From contig CAZCEC010000131.1 in assembly GCA_964497615.1 (NCBI GenBank), positions 1-7,088 on the forward strand: DNA of 7,088 bases, written 5' to 3'. Of this stretch, positions 1 to 5,872 are shown piece after piece. This DNA is from CAZCEC01 sp964497615. Its GTDB lineage: Bacteria > Chloroflexota > Anaerolineae > Anaerolineales > UBA6663. The position numbers were made by a program, and so were the translations under genes. The stretch's first letter is position 1, and the number at the start of each line of letters is the position of its first letter. The notes beneath the pieces were generated by a model that saw only the letters and a list, made by a program, of their open reading frames with translations, was not told the DNA's origin and did no database searches.

Positions 1-65
1 TACCTGCTCACCGTTTTGGCTGGAGCCCAACCCCAATAAGATGCAATTGCCCTGCGTCCGCCTTA

Positions 66-94
66 TTGCCACACCCCGCCCAAAACGCTAAGAT
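66..94 (+). promoter_or_regulatory. possible sigma70-type promoter for the LuxR-family regulator
   Basis: TTGCCA at 66-71 (5 of 6 matches to the -35 consensus) is followed after exactly 17 nt by TAAGAT at 89-94 (4 of 6 matches to the -10 consensus). The predicted transcription start is near 101, only about 5 nt before the ATG at 106, so the message would be almost leaderless. This fits the lack of a convincing Shine-Dalgarno sequence (only a weak GGA at 99-101). Such matches occur by chance, so this is a tentative call. Confidence 0.3.
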
Positions 95-105
95 GTCTGG
101 AACCA

Positions 106-2703
106 ATGTCGACCTTCCTCGAACGCGACGCCGCCCTGGCCGAGTTGGAGACCGCGCTCGTTGGCGCGGCCAGCGGTCGCGGCCGGGTCGCCCTCATCAG
201 TGGCGAAGCCGGCATCGGCAAAACCACCCTGCTGGAGCAGTTCGCCCGCCGCCGCGCCGGCCAGGCGCGCGTGCTCTGGGGCGCGTGCGACGCGCTCTTC
301 ACCCCGCGCCCCCTCGGCCCCCTGCACGATGTCGCCGCGCAGCTCCCGCCCGGCGCACTGCCCTCCCTCGCCGCCGAGACGCACCGCGCTGAACTGCACG
401 CCGCCCTGCTGGCCGTGCTCCAGGGCGCCCACACCCTTCTCGTCATCGAAGACCTGCACTGGGCCGACGAAGCCACCCTCGACCTGGTGCGCTTCCTGGG
501 CCGGCGCATGCCGCGCACCCGCGCCCTGCTGGCCCTCACCTACCGCGACGATGAGCTCAGCCTGGCCCATCCCCTCCGCACCGTCCTCGGCGACCTGGCT
601 ACCTCCGGCAGCGTCACCCGCGTGACGCTCGCGCCCCTCACGCCCCGCGCCGTCAAAACCCTGGTCGGCGAACGCGGCCTCGACGCCGCCGCCCTCCACC
701 GCCAGACGGGCGGCAACCCCTTCTTCGTCACCGAGGTGCTGGCGGCTGAAGGCACCGGCCTGCCCGCCACCATCCGCGATGCGGTGCTAGCCCGCGCCGC
801 GCGCCTCTCGCCTGCGGGCCGCGCCGCCCTGGAAGCGGCCGCCGTCGTCGGGCCGCGCATCGAGCATGGTCTGCTGGAGCGTGTCGCCGGCCCGCATGCC
901 CCCGCCGTGGAAGAAGGCCTGGCGCTGGGCATCCTCACCGCCAATGGGCCTGCCCTGGCCTTCCGCCACGAGCTGGCCCGCCAAACCATCCTGGAGACTC
1001 TCTCGCCCACCCGCGCCCGCGCCCTCCATCGCGCCGCGCTGGCCGCCCTCCAATCCGCCCCCGGCGAGCCCGACCCCGCCCGCCTGGCCCACCACGCCGA
1101 AGTCGCCGGCGATCATCAGGCCGTCTCGACCCATGCCCCCGCCGCCGCCCGTCAGGCCGCCGCCGCCCGCGCCCACCGCGAGGCCGCCGCCCTGTATGCC
1201 CTGGCCCTGCGCCACGCCGCCGGCCAGCCGCCTGCCTTGCGCGCCGAATTACTGGAAGCCCTGGCGGTGGAGAGCAACCTGATCGACCAGCGCGCCGAAG
1301 CCCTCGCCGCGCGCCGTGAGGCCCTGGCGTTGTGGCAGGCCGCCGGCCAGCCGCTGCGAGCCGGCGCATGTCTCGCCCACATGGCCTTTCTGCTCAACGG
1401 CCTCGGGCAGACCACCGAAGCCGAGCGTGTCTGCGCCCAGGCCCTATCCGTGCTCGAAGCCCACCCCCCCGGCCTGGAGTTGGCCTTCGCCTACCGGGTG
1501 CAGTCGGGCCTGCACATGCTGCTCCACAACCACCGCGCCGGCATCGCCTGGGGCGAGCGCTGCATCGCCCTGGCCGAGCAGTTTGGCGACCATAACCTGG
1601 TGCTCTCCGCCCGCAACACCATCGGCACCTGCTGGCTCACCCTGGACTATGCCTTTGGCTGCGGCTACCTGGAGCGCAACCTCGCCGACGCGCAGGCCGC
1701 CGGGCTGGACGCCATCGCCGCCCACGCCTACGCCAACCTCAGCTCCACCTCCAGCGAGTTCCACCAGTTTGACCGCGCCGAGCACTACGCCGCCGAGGGC
1801 GAAGCCTACGCCGCCGAGCGCGGCCTGGAGCACTTCCGCCTGTACATCACTGCCTGGCAGGCCATCACCCATCTGCGGCTGGGCCGCTGGCCCCAGGCGG
1901 AGGCTGCCGCCCAGGTGGTGCTTCGCCGGCCCGGCGTCTCAATCACCAGCCGCATCACCGCCCTGGCCGCCCTCGGCCACCTCTACGCCCGGCGCGGCAG
2001 CCCAGATGCCGCCGCCCTCCTGGACGAGGCCCTTGCGCTCTCCACCCACACCACCAGCCTGCACCGGCTGGGGCTGGTGCGCGCCGCCCGCGCCGAGGCC
2101 GCCTGGCTCCTCGGCGACGCGCCCCGCGCCCTGGCCGAGGCCCGCGCCGTCTTCCCCGCGGCCCAGGCCGAACAGCACCCGTGGTTTGGCGGCGAGCTGG
2201 CCTATTGGCAACACCGCGCTGGCGCCCCCGTGCCCCCAGCCGATTGGATGGCCCCGCCCTACGCCCGCCACCTGGCTGGTGACTGGCGCGGGGCCGCCGA
2301 AGCCTGGGCCGCCCTGAACTGCCCCTACGAGCAGGCCCGCGCCCTGGCCGAGGGCGACCCCGCCGCCCAAATCGCCGCCCTGGAGATTTGGGAACGCCTG
2401 GGAGCCGAGCCAGCCGCCGACGCCCTGCGCGCCCGCCTGCGCCGCGCCCGCGTCCCCAGCCTCCCGCGCCGGCCGCGCGCCGCCACCCGCGCCAACCCCC
2501 TGGGCCTCACTGCCCGCCAGGCCGAGGTGCTGGCCCTGCTCGCCGAGGGCCTCAGCAACGCCGCCATCGCTGCCCGCCTCCACATCTCCGCCAAAACCGC
2601 CGACCACCACGTCTCGGCCGTCCTGGCGCGCCTCAACGTCCACACTCGCGAAGAGGCCGCCGCCCTCGCCCGCAGCGCGTCCGCGCCCCTCAATCCCCCC
2701 TAA
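106..2703 (+). CDS. LuxR-family (MalT/LAL-type) transcriptional regulator with AAA ATPase domain
   Basis: This 865-residue cytoplasmic DNA-binding regulator has the usual length and layout of large ATP-binding LuxR (LAL/STAND) regulators. The N-terminal NTPase domain shows a Walker A motif GEAGIGKTT at residues 33-41 and a Walker B segment LLVIEDLHWAD at about 111-121. A long Ala/Leu-rich helical middle (roughly residues 300-780) is probably TPR-like and would bind an effector or partner. The C-terminal LuxR helix-turn-helix runs from about 797 to 856, with NPLGLTARQAEVLALLAEGL followed by the recognition-helix region SAKTADHHVSAVLARLNV. In this family ATP binding and ligand sensing control oligomerisation and promoter activation. 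The inducer and targets cannot be read from the sequence. The ATG at 106 is chosen because it starts directly at the conserved FLERDAALAEL segment. It has no strong ribosome binding site, and a promoter-like pair sits just upstream. The nearest downstream gene encodes a tiny membrane protein, so no pathway can be assigned from context. Confidence 0.93.
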   Translation: MSTFLERDAALAELETALVGAASGRGRVALISGEAGIGKTTLLEQFARRRAGQARVLWGACDALFTPRPLGPLHDVAAQLPPGALPSLAAETHRAELHAALLAVLQGAHTLLVIEDLHWADEATLDLVRFLGRRMPRTRALLALTYRDDELSLAHPLRTVLGDLATSGSVTRVTLAPLTPRAVKTLVGERGLDAAALHRQTGGNPFFVTEVLAAEGTGLPATIRDAVLARAARLSPAGRAALEAAAVVGPRIEHGLLERVAGPHAPAVEEGLALGILTANGPALAFRHELARQTILETLSPTRARALHRAALAALQSAPGEPDPARLAHHAEVAGDHQAVSTHAPAAARQAAAARAHREAAALYALALRHAAGQPPALRAELLEALAVESNLIDQRAEALAARREALALWQAAGQPLRAGACLAHMAFLLNGLGQTTEAERVCAQALSVLEAHPPGLELAFAYRVQSGLHMLLHNHRAGIAWGERCIALAEQFGDHNLVLSARNTIGTCWLTLDYAFGCGYLERNLADAQAAGLDAIAAHAYANLSSTSSEFHQFDRAEHYAAEGEAYAAERGLEHFRLYITAWQAITHLRLGRWPQAEAAAQVVLRRPGVSITSRITALAALGHLYARRGSPDAAALLDEALALSTHTTSLHRLGLVRAARAEAAWLLGDAPRALAEARAVFPAAQAEQHPWFGGELAYWQHRAGAPVPPADWMAPPYARHLAGDWRGAAEAWAALNCPYEQARALAEGDPAAQIAALEIWERLGAEPAADALRARLRRARVPSLPRRPRAATRANPLGLTARQAEVLALLAEGLSNAAIAARLHISAKTADHHVSAVLARLNVHTREEAAALARSASAPLNPP

Positions 2704-2715
2704 ACCTGAAAAATA

Positions 2716-2750
2716 GGGTGAGCTTTCACCCAATATAGGGAGCGCCTCCC
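2716..2750 (+). terminator. two small tandem hairpins after the regulator gene (possible terminator)
   Basis: Starting 12 nt after the TAA stop of the regulator, GGGTGA (2716-2721) pairs with TCACCC (2726-2731) across a GCTT loop. GGGAG (2738-2742) then pairs with CTCCC (2746-2750) across a CGC loop. Both stems are perfect. Only a short AATATA lies between them and there is no T-run, so a standard intrinsic terminator is not clear. They may terminate transcription weakly or protect the 3' end of the message. Confidence 0.35.
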
Positions 2751-2834
2751 GATGCCGCCCCGCGGCCTCGGGCGTATGCTGACTCCAGTTTGCAGGCGCG
2801 ACGACTGCGGGTGGATAGAGACAGGAGTTGCGCG

Positions 2835-2981
2835 ATGGATGCCTGGTTGTTGGTGATGCTTGGGTTGGTGGTACTGGGTTTGCTCGCCCTCATTGGGCGG
2901 ACCCTGGGCCGCATCGGTGCCTTCGATGCCATGGGCGACGGCTGGCTGCGCGCCACCGGCGCGGGCCCCCGGCCGCGCTAA
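2835..2981 (+). CDS. small single-span membrane protein of unknown function
   Basis: This is a 48-residue open frame, MDAWLLVMLG at its start, ending in TAA. The ATG at 2835 is chosen over an in-frame start at 2790 because AGGAG (2823-2827) sits 7 nt upstream, and the shorter form places one hydrophobic helix (about residues 3-22, VMLGLVVLGLLALIG core) at the very N terminus. The remaining 25 or so residues are Gly/Arg-rich, with a basic tail PRPR, so an N-out/C-in single-pass or signal-anchor topology is likely. I do not recognise a family. It lies 131 nt after the regulator and could be cotranscribed with it or have its own promoter. It converges on the membrane-protein gene on the other strand, with 10 nt between the stops. 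Its short length and high GC leave room for it being spurious, but the ribosome binding site and clean helix support it. Confidence 0.55.
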   Translation: MDAWLLVMLGLVVLGLLALIGRTLGRIGAFDAMGDGWLRATGAGPRPR

Positions 2982-2991
2982 GGGTCTGGCT

Positions 2992-4542
2992 CTAATGGAT
3001 GATCTCTGGCGTTCCCTCGTTGGGCGATTGGGCTAGCCGCCCAATCGCCCACGCCCCGCCGATAGCGGCCCCTGCCGCCAGCGCCAGGGCCAGGCCCAGC
3101 GCCACCCCATAGGTGGCGATGGCCCCTTCCATCCAGGCATACAGCAGCGCGACCGGCGCCCCTCCCACGACCAGCGCCGCCAGCAGGCTGATGCCCGCCA
3201 TCCCCCAGGCCCGGCCCTGGCTTGGCGCGCCGGCCAGCGCCTGGAACCAGCCCACCAGCCAGCCCGCGGCCACCACCAGCAGGCCCGCGCCCAGCGCCAG
3301 GATGCTCATCTGGCCCAGGCCGGTGACCGACAGCAGCGCCAGCACAAAGATCACCGCACCCGCTCCCATCAGCCGGTAGCCCGTGGTGACGGCGCTGCGG
3401 GCCAGCCGCCCCCACGCCATGGCCGACAGCCCAAACAGAGTGAACATCGCCGCCCCCAGGCTCAGCACAATCTCCCAAATGACGATGAAAAGCGTCGCCC
3501 CTTCAAACGGCACCGGGCTGGCCCCCAACACCTCTAGCCTCTCCCAGCGCCCATCCGGAGTGCCCACCAGCGCCCCCTGCGCCCCCATGGCCGCCAGCAC
3601 CGTCGTCCCCCCCGGCCCGTCGAACACCGCCAGGTCATACGGCCCAATGTCCATTGCCTGCTCGCCGCGGCAGCTCAGCAGTTGGGTGGCGAAGCGCTCC
3701 ATATACATCCGGCGGCCCGCCGGAATCTCCCAAACCACCGCCCACGTCTGCCCGCCGTCGCGCGACCCTTCCACCCGCTCCTCCCCCAGCCGGTAGCACG
3801 TCTGCGCGTCGGATGGCGCGCACACCACCGCCGCGGCCGGCGCCCTCAGCCGCGCCGCCACGTCGTCCGGCACTGCCTCGGCGGCCTCCCAACTATCACC
3901 GCCGTCATCGCTCGCCGCATACTCGCCCCAGCCCGCTTCCCAATCCAGGCCCGCGTACAGCACCCCATCCAACTCCGTCACCCGCACCACGTTGGGCAGC
4001 GGCGCGCACGGCGAGGTCGCCATCGTCGCCAGCGCCGCCGCCGCCAGCGCCGCGTAGGCCGCTGGCCCAGAACGCCACTTGACACCCGCCACCTCACACC
4101 TGACGCTCGACACGCTTGCCCACACCCGCCACGCTGGCCACAGCACCACCAGCGCCATCAGGTCCGTTGGGTCGCGCACGATCACCACCGGCCCGCCCGC
4201 CGCCCACCCCGCCAGTGCCCTCGTCCACTCGTTCACCGCCGGGATCGTCTTCATCCCCGCGAACCACGCCGCCGTCACCCCGAAGGCCGCATGGGCTGCC
4301 CAGCCTACGCGCCCCCCAGCCCGTGACACCTGACAGCCGGCACCTGACACTTTGTCCGCCGCCCCCGCCACCGCCGTCAGCAGGAACGGAAAGAAGAACA
4401 CTCCCGCGAAATCGCTCAGCTTCCCCGTAAACCACGACGGCCAGGCCGCCTTCAGCACATGGTCGTTCAACAGCAGCAGCCCAATGGCCGCCACGCTGGC
4501 CGGATGGCTCAACGCCCGCAGGCTCCGCTGAAATGTGCTCAT
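2992..4542 (-). CDS. polytopic membrane protein with central Asp-box (BNR/Ycf48-like) extracytoplasmic domain
   Basis: The product is 516 residues. About five predicted membrane spans lie in the N-terminal part (near 14-30, 44-61, 82-100, 126-142, 160-175). A soluble middle of about 170 residues follows, then about five C-terminal spans (near 347-375, 390-408, 411-433, 443-468, 473-500). The soluble part has two Asp-box motifs, SDDGGDSW (211-218) and SRDGGQTW (260-267), plus a degenerate GTPDGRW (327-333). Asp boxes mark beta-propeller blades such as sialidase/BNR and Ycf48-type proteins, but only a partial propeller would fit here. The N-terminal LLLLNDHVLKAAWPSWFTGK with LSDFAG is distinctive; I believe it recurs in uncharacterised bacterial membrane proteins. 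Function is unknown. The ATG at 4542 is chosen because a TTG extension to 4593 would run through a tandem repeat and is not protein-like. There is no Shine-Dalgarno sequence; CATACT (4549-4554, minus strand) could be a -10 for leaderless expression. Two short repeat-derived insertions lie in predicted cytoplasmic loops (residues 64-74 and 144-155). Confidence 0.8.
   Translation of the reverse strand: MSTFQRSLRALSHPASVAAIGLLLLNDHVLKAAWPSWFTGKLSDFAGVFFFPFLLTAVAGAADKVSGAGCQVSRAGGRVGWAAHAAFGVTAAWFAGMKTIPAVNEWTRALAGWAAGGPVVIVRDPTDLMALVVLWPAWRVWASVSSVRCEVAGVKWRSGPAAYAALAAAALATMATSPCAPLPNVVRVTELDGVLYAGLDWEAGWGEYAASDDGGDSWEAAEAVPDDVAARLRAPAAAVVCAPSDAQTCYRLGEERVEGSRDGGQTWAVVWEIPAGRRMYMERFATQLLSCRGEQAMDIGPYDLAVFDGPGGTTVLAAMGAQGALVGTPDGRWERLEVLGASPVPFEGATLFIVIWEIVLSLGAAMFTLFGLSAMAWGRLARSAVTTGYRLMGAGAVIFVLALLSVTGLGQMSILALGAGLLVVAAGWLVGWFQALAGAPSQGRAWGMAGISLLAALVVGGAPVALLYAWMEGAIATYGVALGLALALAAGAAIGGAWAIGRLAQSPNEGTPEIIH
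3021..3051. repeat. perfect 13-bp inverted repeat inside the 3' end of the membrane-protein gene
   Basis: TGGGCGATTGGGC (3021-3033) and its exact reverse complement (3039-3051) flank a 5-nt TAGCC loop. It lies within the last codons of the minus-strand membrane-protein gene, encoding part of the AWAIGRLAQSPNE segment, and 40 nt beyond the stop of the small plus-strand gene. A stem this long and exact is unlikely to be incidental even at this GC content. It could stop or pause transcription coming from the plus strand, or stabilise the 3' end of the minus-strand message. No T-run follows in either direction. Confidence 0.7.
4078..4112. repeat. array of five degenerate 7-nt repeats within a coding region
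   Basis: On the plus strand the segment divides into five abutting heptamers: CTTGACA, CCCGCCA, CCTCACA, CCTGACG and CTCGACA, with consensus CCTGACA. Read in the minus-strand gene this gives VSSVRCEVAGVK (residues 144-155), a hydrophilic insert in the predicted cytoplasmic loop between spans 4 and 5. A second array of the same heptamer is about 210 bp away in the same gene. Confidence 0.65.
4322..4349. repeat. array of four degenerate 7-nt repeats within a coding region
   Basis: Four abutting heptamers on the plus strand read CGTGACA, CCTGACA, GCCGGCA and CCTGACA. The minus-strand gene reads through them as VSGAGCQVSRA (residues 65-75), between predicted spans 2 and 3. The peptide pattern matches the other array in the same gene (V-S-x-x-x-C-Q/E-V), so both arrays sit in the same register relative to the reading frame. 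Confidence 0.65.
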
Positions 4543-4573
4543 GCTGAGAGTATGGCCGCGCCTGCCGCCGGCC

Positions 4574-4595
4574 GCTTGACAAAGGCTTGACAAAG
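4574..4595. repeat. exact 11-bp tandem direct repeat upstream of the membrane-protein gene
   Basis: GCTTGACAAAG occurs twice back to back (4574-4584 and 4585-4595) with no mismatch, 32-53 nt upstream of the ATG at 4542. One-helical-turn spacing puts both copies on the same face of the DNA, as for a pair of activator half-sites. Each copy contains TTGACA on the plus strand, which is a -35 consensus but points away from the gene. The core CTTGACA also matches the heptamers inside the gene, so it may instead be a related repeat. Confidence 0.6.
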
Positions 4596-4604
4596 CGAGG
4601 ATGG

Positions 4605-4624
4605 GGCGGGCGCTTCCGCCCGCC
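4605..4624 (-). terminator. GC-rich hairpin directly after the cyclase stop codon
   Basis: On the minus strand, GGCGGGCG-GAAG-CGCCCGCC forms a perfect 8-bp stem with a 4-nt loop, beginning at the base after the TGA stop of the cyclase gene. No strong U-run follows (CCATCCTCGCTTTG), so termination may be partial. The central arm can also pair with a copy of CGCCCGC just before the stop codon (4628-4634), giving two mutually exclusive stems. Confidence 0.45.
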
Positions 4625-5455
4625 TCAGCGGGCGTGCAGGACCCGCACGCGCACCAATTCGCTCTTGCCCTTCAGCGCCAGGTCGCGCTGCTCCAGCCCG
4701 GCCGCGTCCAGCCGCGCCGCCGCGCGCGTCGCCTCGCTGATCAGCACCTCACCCGCGCCCGCATTCGACGCCAGCCGCGCCACGATATTCACATTGTCGC
4801 CCAGCGCCGTGAAATCCGCCGCCCTGCCCGCCGCCCCCGCAACCGAGCCCACCCACGCCGTCCCGGTATGAACCCCCACCCCCACCGGCACCCCTGCCCG
4901 GTCCGCCGCGCCGTGGCCCGTCACCCGCAGCAGCGCCTTCCCCGCCTCCACCGCCCGGCGGGCATGCTCCGGCCCCGCGAAGCCGGGGATGAACAGCGCC
5001 GTCACTTCATCCCCCACCAGCTTGTCAATGAAGGCGTCCGCCTGCACCAGCACGTTGATAGCGGCCTCATAGAACCGGTTCATCAAGCGGCTGAATTGGG
5101 CAGCATCCATCGACTCCGCAATCGTGGTCGAGCCGCGCACATCCACAAACAGCATGGTCAATTCGATCTCCGCGCCGCCCGGAAACTGGCTGGTGAAACC
5201 ATAACAGGCCGAGCAGAAGCGTGGGTTCTTGTCCGACTTGCGGGTGCGGTGCAGCCAGCGCAGCAGCGCTCCGCCTGGCCCCGCGAACGGCCGGTGGCAG
5301 TTGACGCAGCGCGGGTTCGAGGGCAGGCGGCCATAGATGTGCCGGTAGCGCCGCATCCGCACGTTGCCCTCGGTCAGGTTCTTGGCCCACATCTCCCCCA
5401 CTGTGCGCACCCCGAAGCGGCGCTGGAACTGATCCGGCAGCACCTCGTCCGGCAT
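4625..5455 (-). CDS. class III adenylate/guanylate cyclase with N-terminal four-cysteine motif
   Basis: The 276-residue protein likely makes cAMP from ATP. Residues 1-95 carry two CxxC pairs, C50/C53 and C81/C84, separated by 27 residues, arranged like a zinc-binding ribbon and set among basic residues. The catalytic domain spans about 96-270 and keeps the full class III set: metal-binding D105 (LFVDVRGST) and D149 (KLVGDE), purine-selecting K145 and D214 (ADFTALGD), and transition-state N223 and R227 (NVNIVARL). The Lys/Asp pair favours ATP over GTP. There is no membrane span, so it should be soluble. As class III cyclases work as dimers, this single domain would form a homodimer. The ATG at 5455 is chosen over a longer 5' extension because GGAG (5464-5467) sits 8 nt upstream, inside the end of the preceding gene, whose stop is 5 nt away. 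That arrangement implies translational coupling. What the Cys motif senses is unknown. Confidence 0.92.
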   Translation of the reverse strand: MPDEVLPDQFQRRFGVRTVGEMWAKNLTEGNVRMRRYRHIYGRLPSNPRCVNCHRPFAGPGGALLRWLHRTRKSDKNPRFCSACYGFTSQFPGGAEIELTMLFVDVRGSTTIAESMDAAQFSRLMNRFYEAAINVLVQADAFIDKLVGDEVTALFIPGFAGPEHARRAVEAGKALLRVTGHGAADRAGVPVGVGVHTGTAWVGSVAGAAGRAADFTALGDNVNIVARLASNAGAGEVLISEATRAAARLDAAGLEQRDLALKGKSELVRVRVLHAR

Positions 5456-5460
5456 AGCGT

Positions 5461-5855
5461 CTACTCCGCTGCGCTGCCCCCGCGAGTGAAGCCCTGCACG
5501 AAGTCTTTCACCTGTATGGGCCAGTTCCCCGACCGCTCCGACACCGCCCGTAGTTGCGCCATGAGCTTCTCGCTCACCGGCCCGTATAGTTCCAGGCGCT
5601 TCATCTTGACCAGCGCCGTCCCAGCGCTGATCCGCGTGCGCGCTGCCTCCGTGTGGAAATCCAGCGACGCCGGGTCCGGATGCAGATGCACCGTGCTCAC
5701 TTCCGTCTGGTCGGCGTTGGCATAGTCCAAAAGCCGAGTACCCGCGGCTCGTGCGCGCGCACAAAATCCATCATCTCCTGGTTCGCCTGTTTCCAGGCCT
5801 CGTACTCCCCCGCGGGAATCTCGTACGTCCCCACGAACAGCAACTGCTCCGACAT
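5461..5855 (-). pseudogene. ABM-like (dimeric alpha/beta-barrel) small protein, split by a one-base frameshift
   Basis: Translation from the ATG at 5855 begins MSEQLLFVGTYEIPAGEYEA and reads well to residue 42 (RVLGF). It then runs out of frame and stops at 5697-5699, giving only 52 residues. The -1 frame continues from 5730 as LDYANADQTEVSTVHLHPD and ends at the TAG at 5461-5463 (89 codons). Joining the two at the run of four T (plus strand AAAA 5729-5732) gives a coherent 131-residue protein. The VGTYEI strand, amphipathic helix and TEVSTVHLHPD strand resemble the ferredoxin-like fold of ABM-type proteins, but the fold assignment is tentative and no substrate can be named. The start is well supported: AAGGAGG (5861-5867) sits 5 nt upstream, right after the stop of the enolase-like gene. 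The intact Shine-Dalgarno sequence and good coding quality on both sides suggest either a recent mutation or a missed base in the sequence. Confidence 0.75.
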
Positions 5856-5872
5856 CTGGGCCTCCTTGCGCC

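Noticed and set aside
1..91. Possible C-terminal tail of an upstream plus-strand gene
   Set aside because: Frame 1 is open to a TAA at 37-39 and frame 2 to a TAA at 89-91, but with so few codons neither can be told from chance.
88..699. Long open frame on the minus strand opposite the regulator
   Set aside because: It lies wholly inside the well-supported regulator gene, is Gly/Ala-rich without a recognisable motif, and is explained by the high GC content. The same applies to the long minus-strand frame at 1939-2733.
1316..2317. 333-codon plus-strand frame overlapping the regulator in another frame
   Set aside because: It is dominated by Pro, Ser and Ala from GC-rich codons and lacks domain signatures. 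It is a shadow of the regulator gene.
4078..4112. CRISPR-like short array
   Set aside because: The units are 7 nt long and abut without spacers, so this is a simple degenerate tandem repeat, not a CRISPR array.
4574..4595. Plus-strand promoter from the two TTGACA hexamers
   Set aside because: No suitable -10 follows at 16-18 nt and no plus-strand gene lies downstream, so a plus-strand promoter is not supported.
4601..5725. 374-codon plus-strand frame opposite the cyclase
   Set aside because: It is Arg/His/Pro-rich antisense composition over a cyclase with a complete catalytic set, so it is not credible as a protein.
5456..5764. Longer N terminus for the cyclase (379 codons in total)
   Set aside because: The extra residues overlap the ABM-like gene in another frame, look like non-protein composition, and the ATG at 5455 has a good ribosome site.
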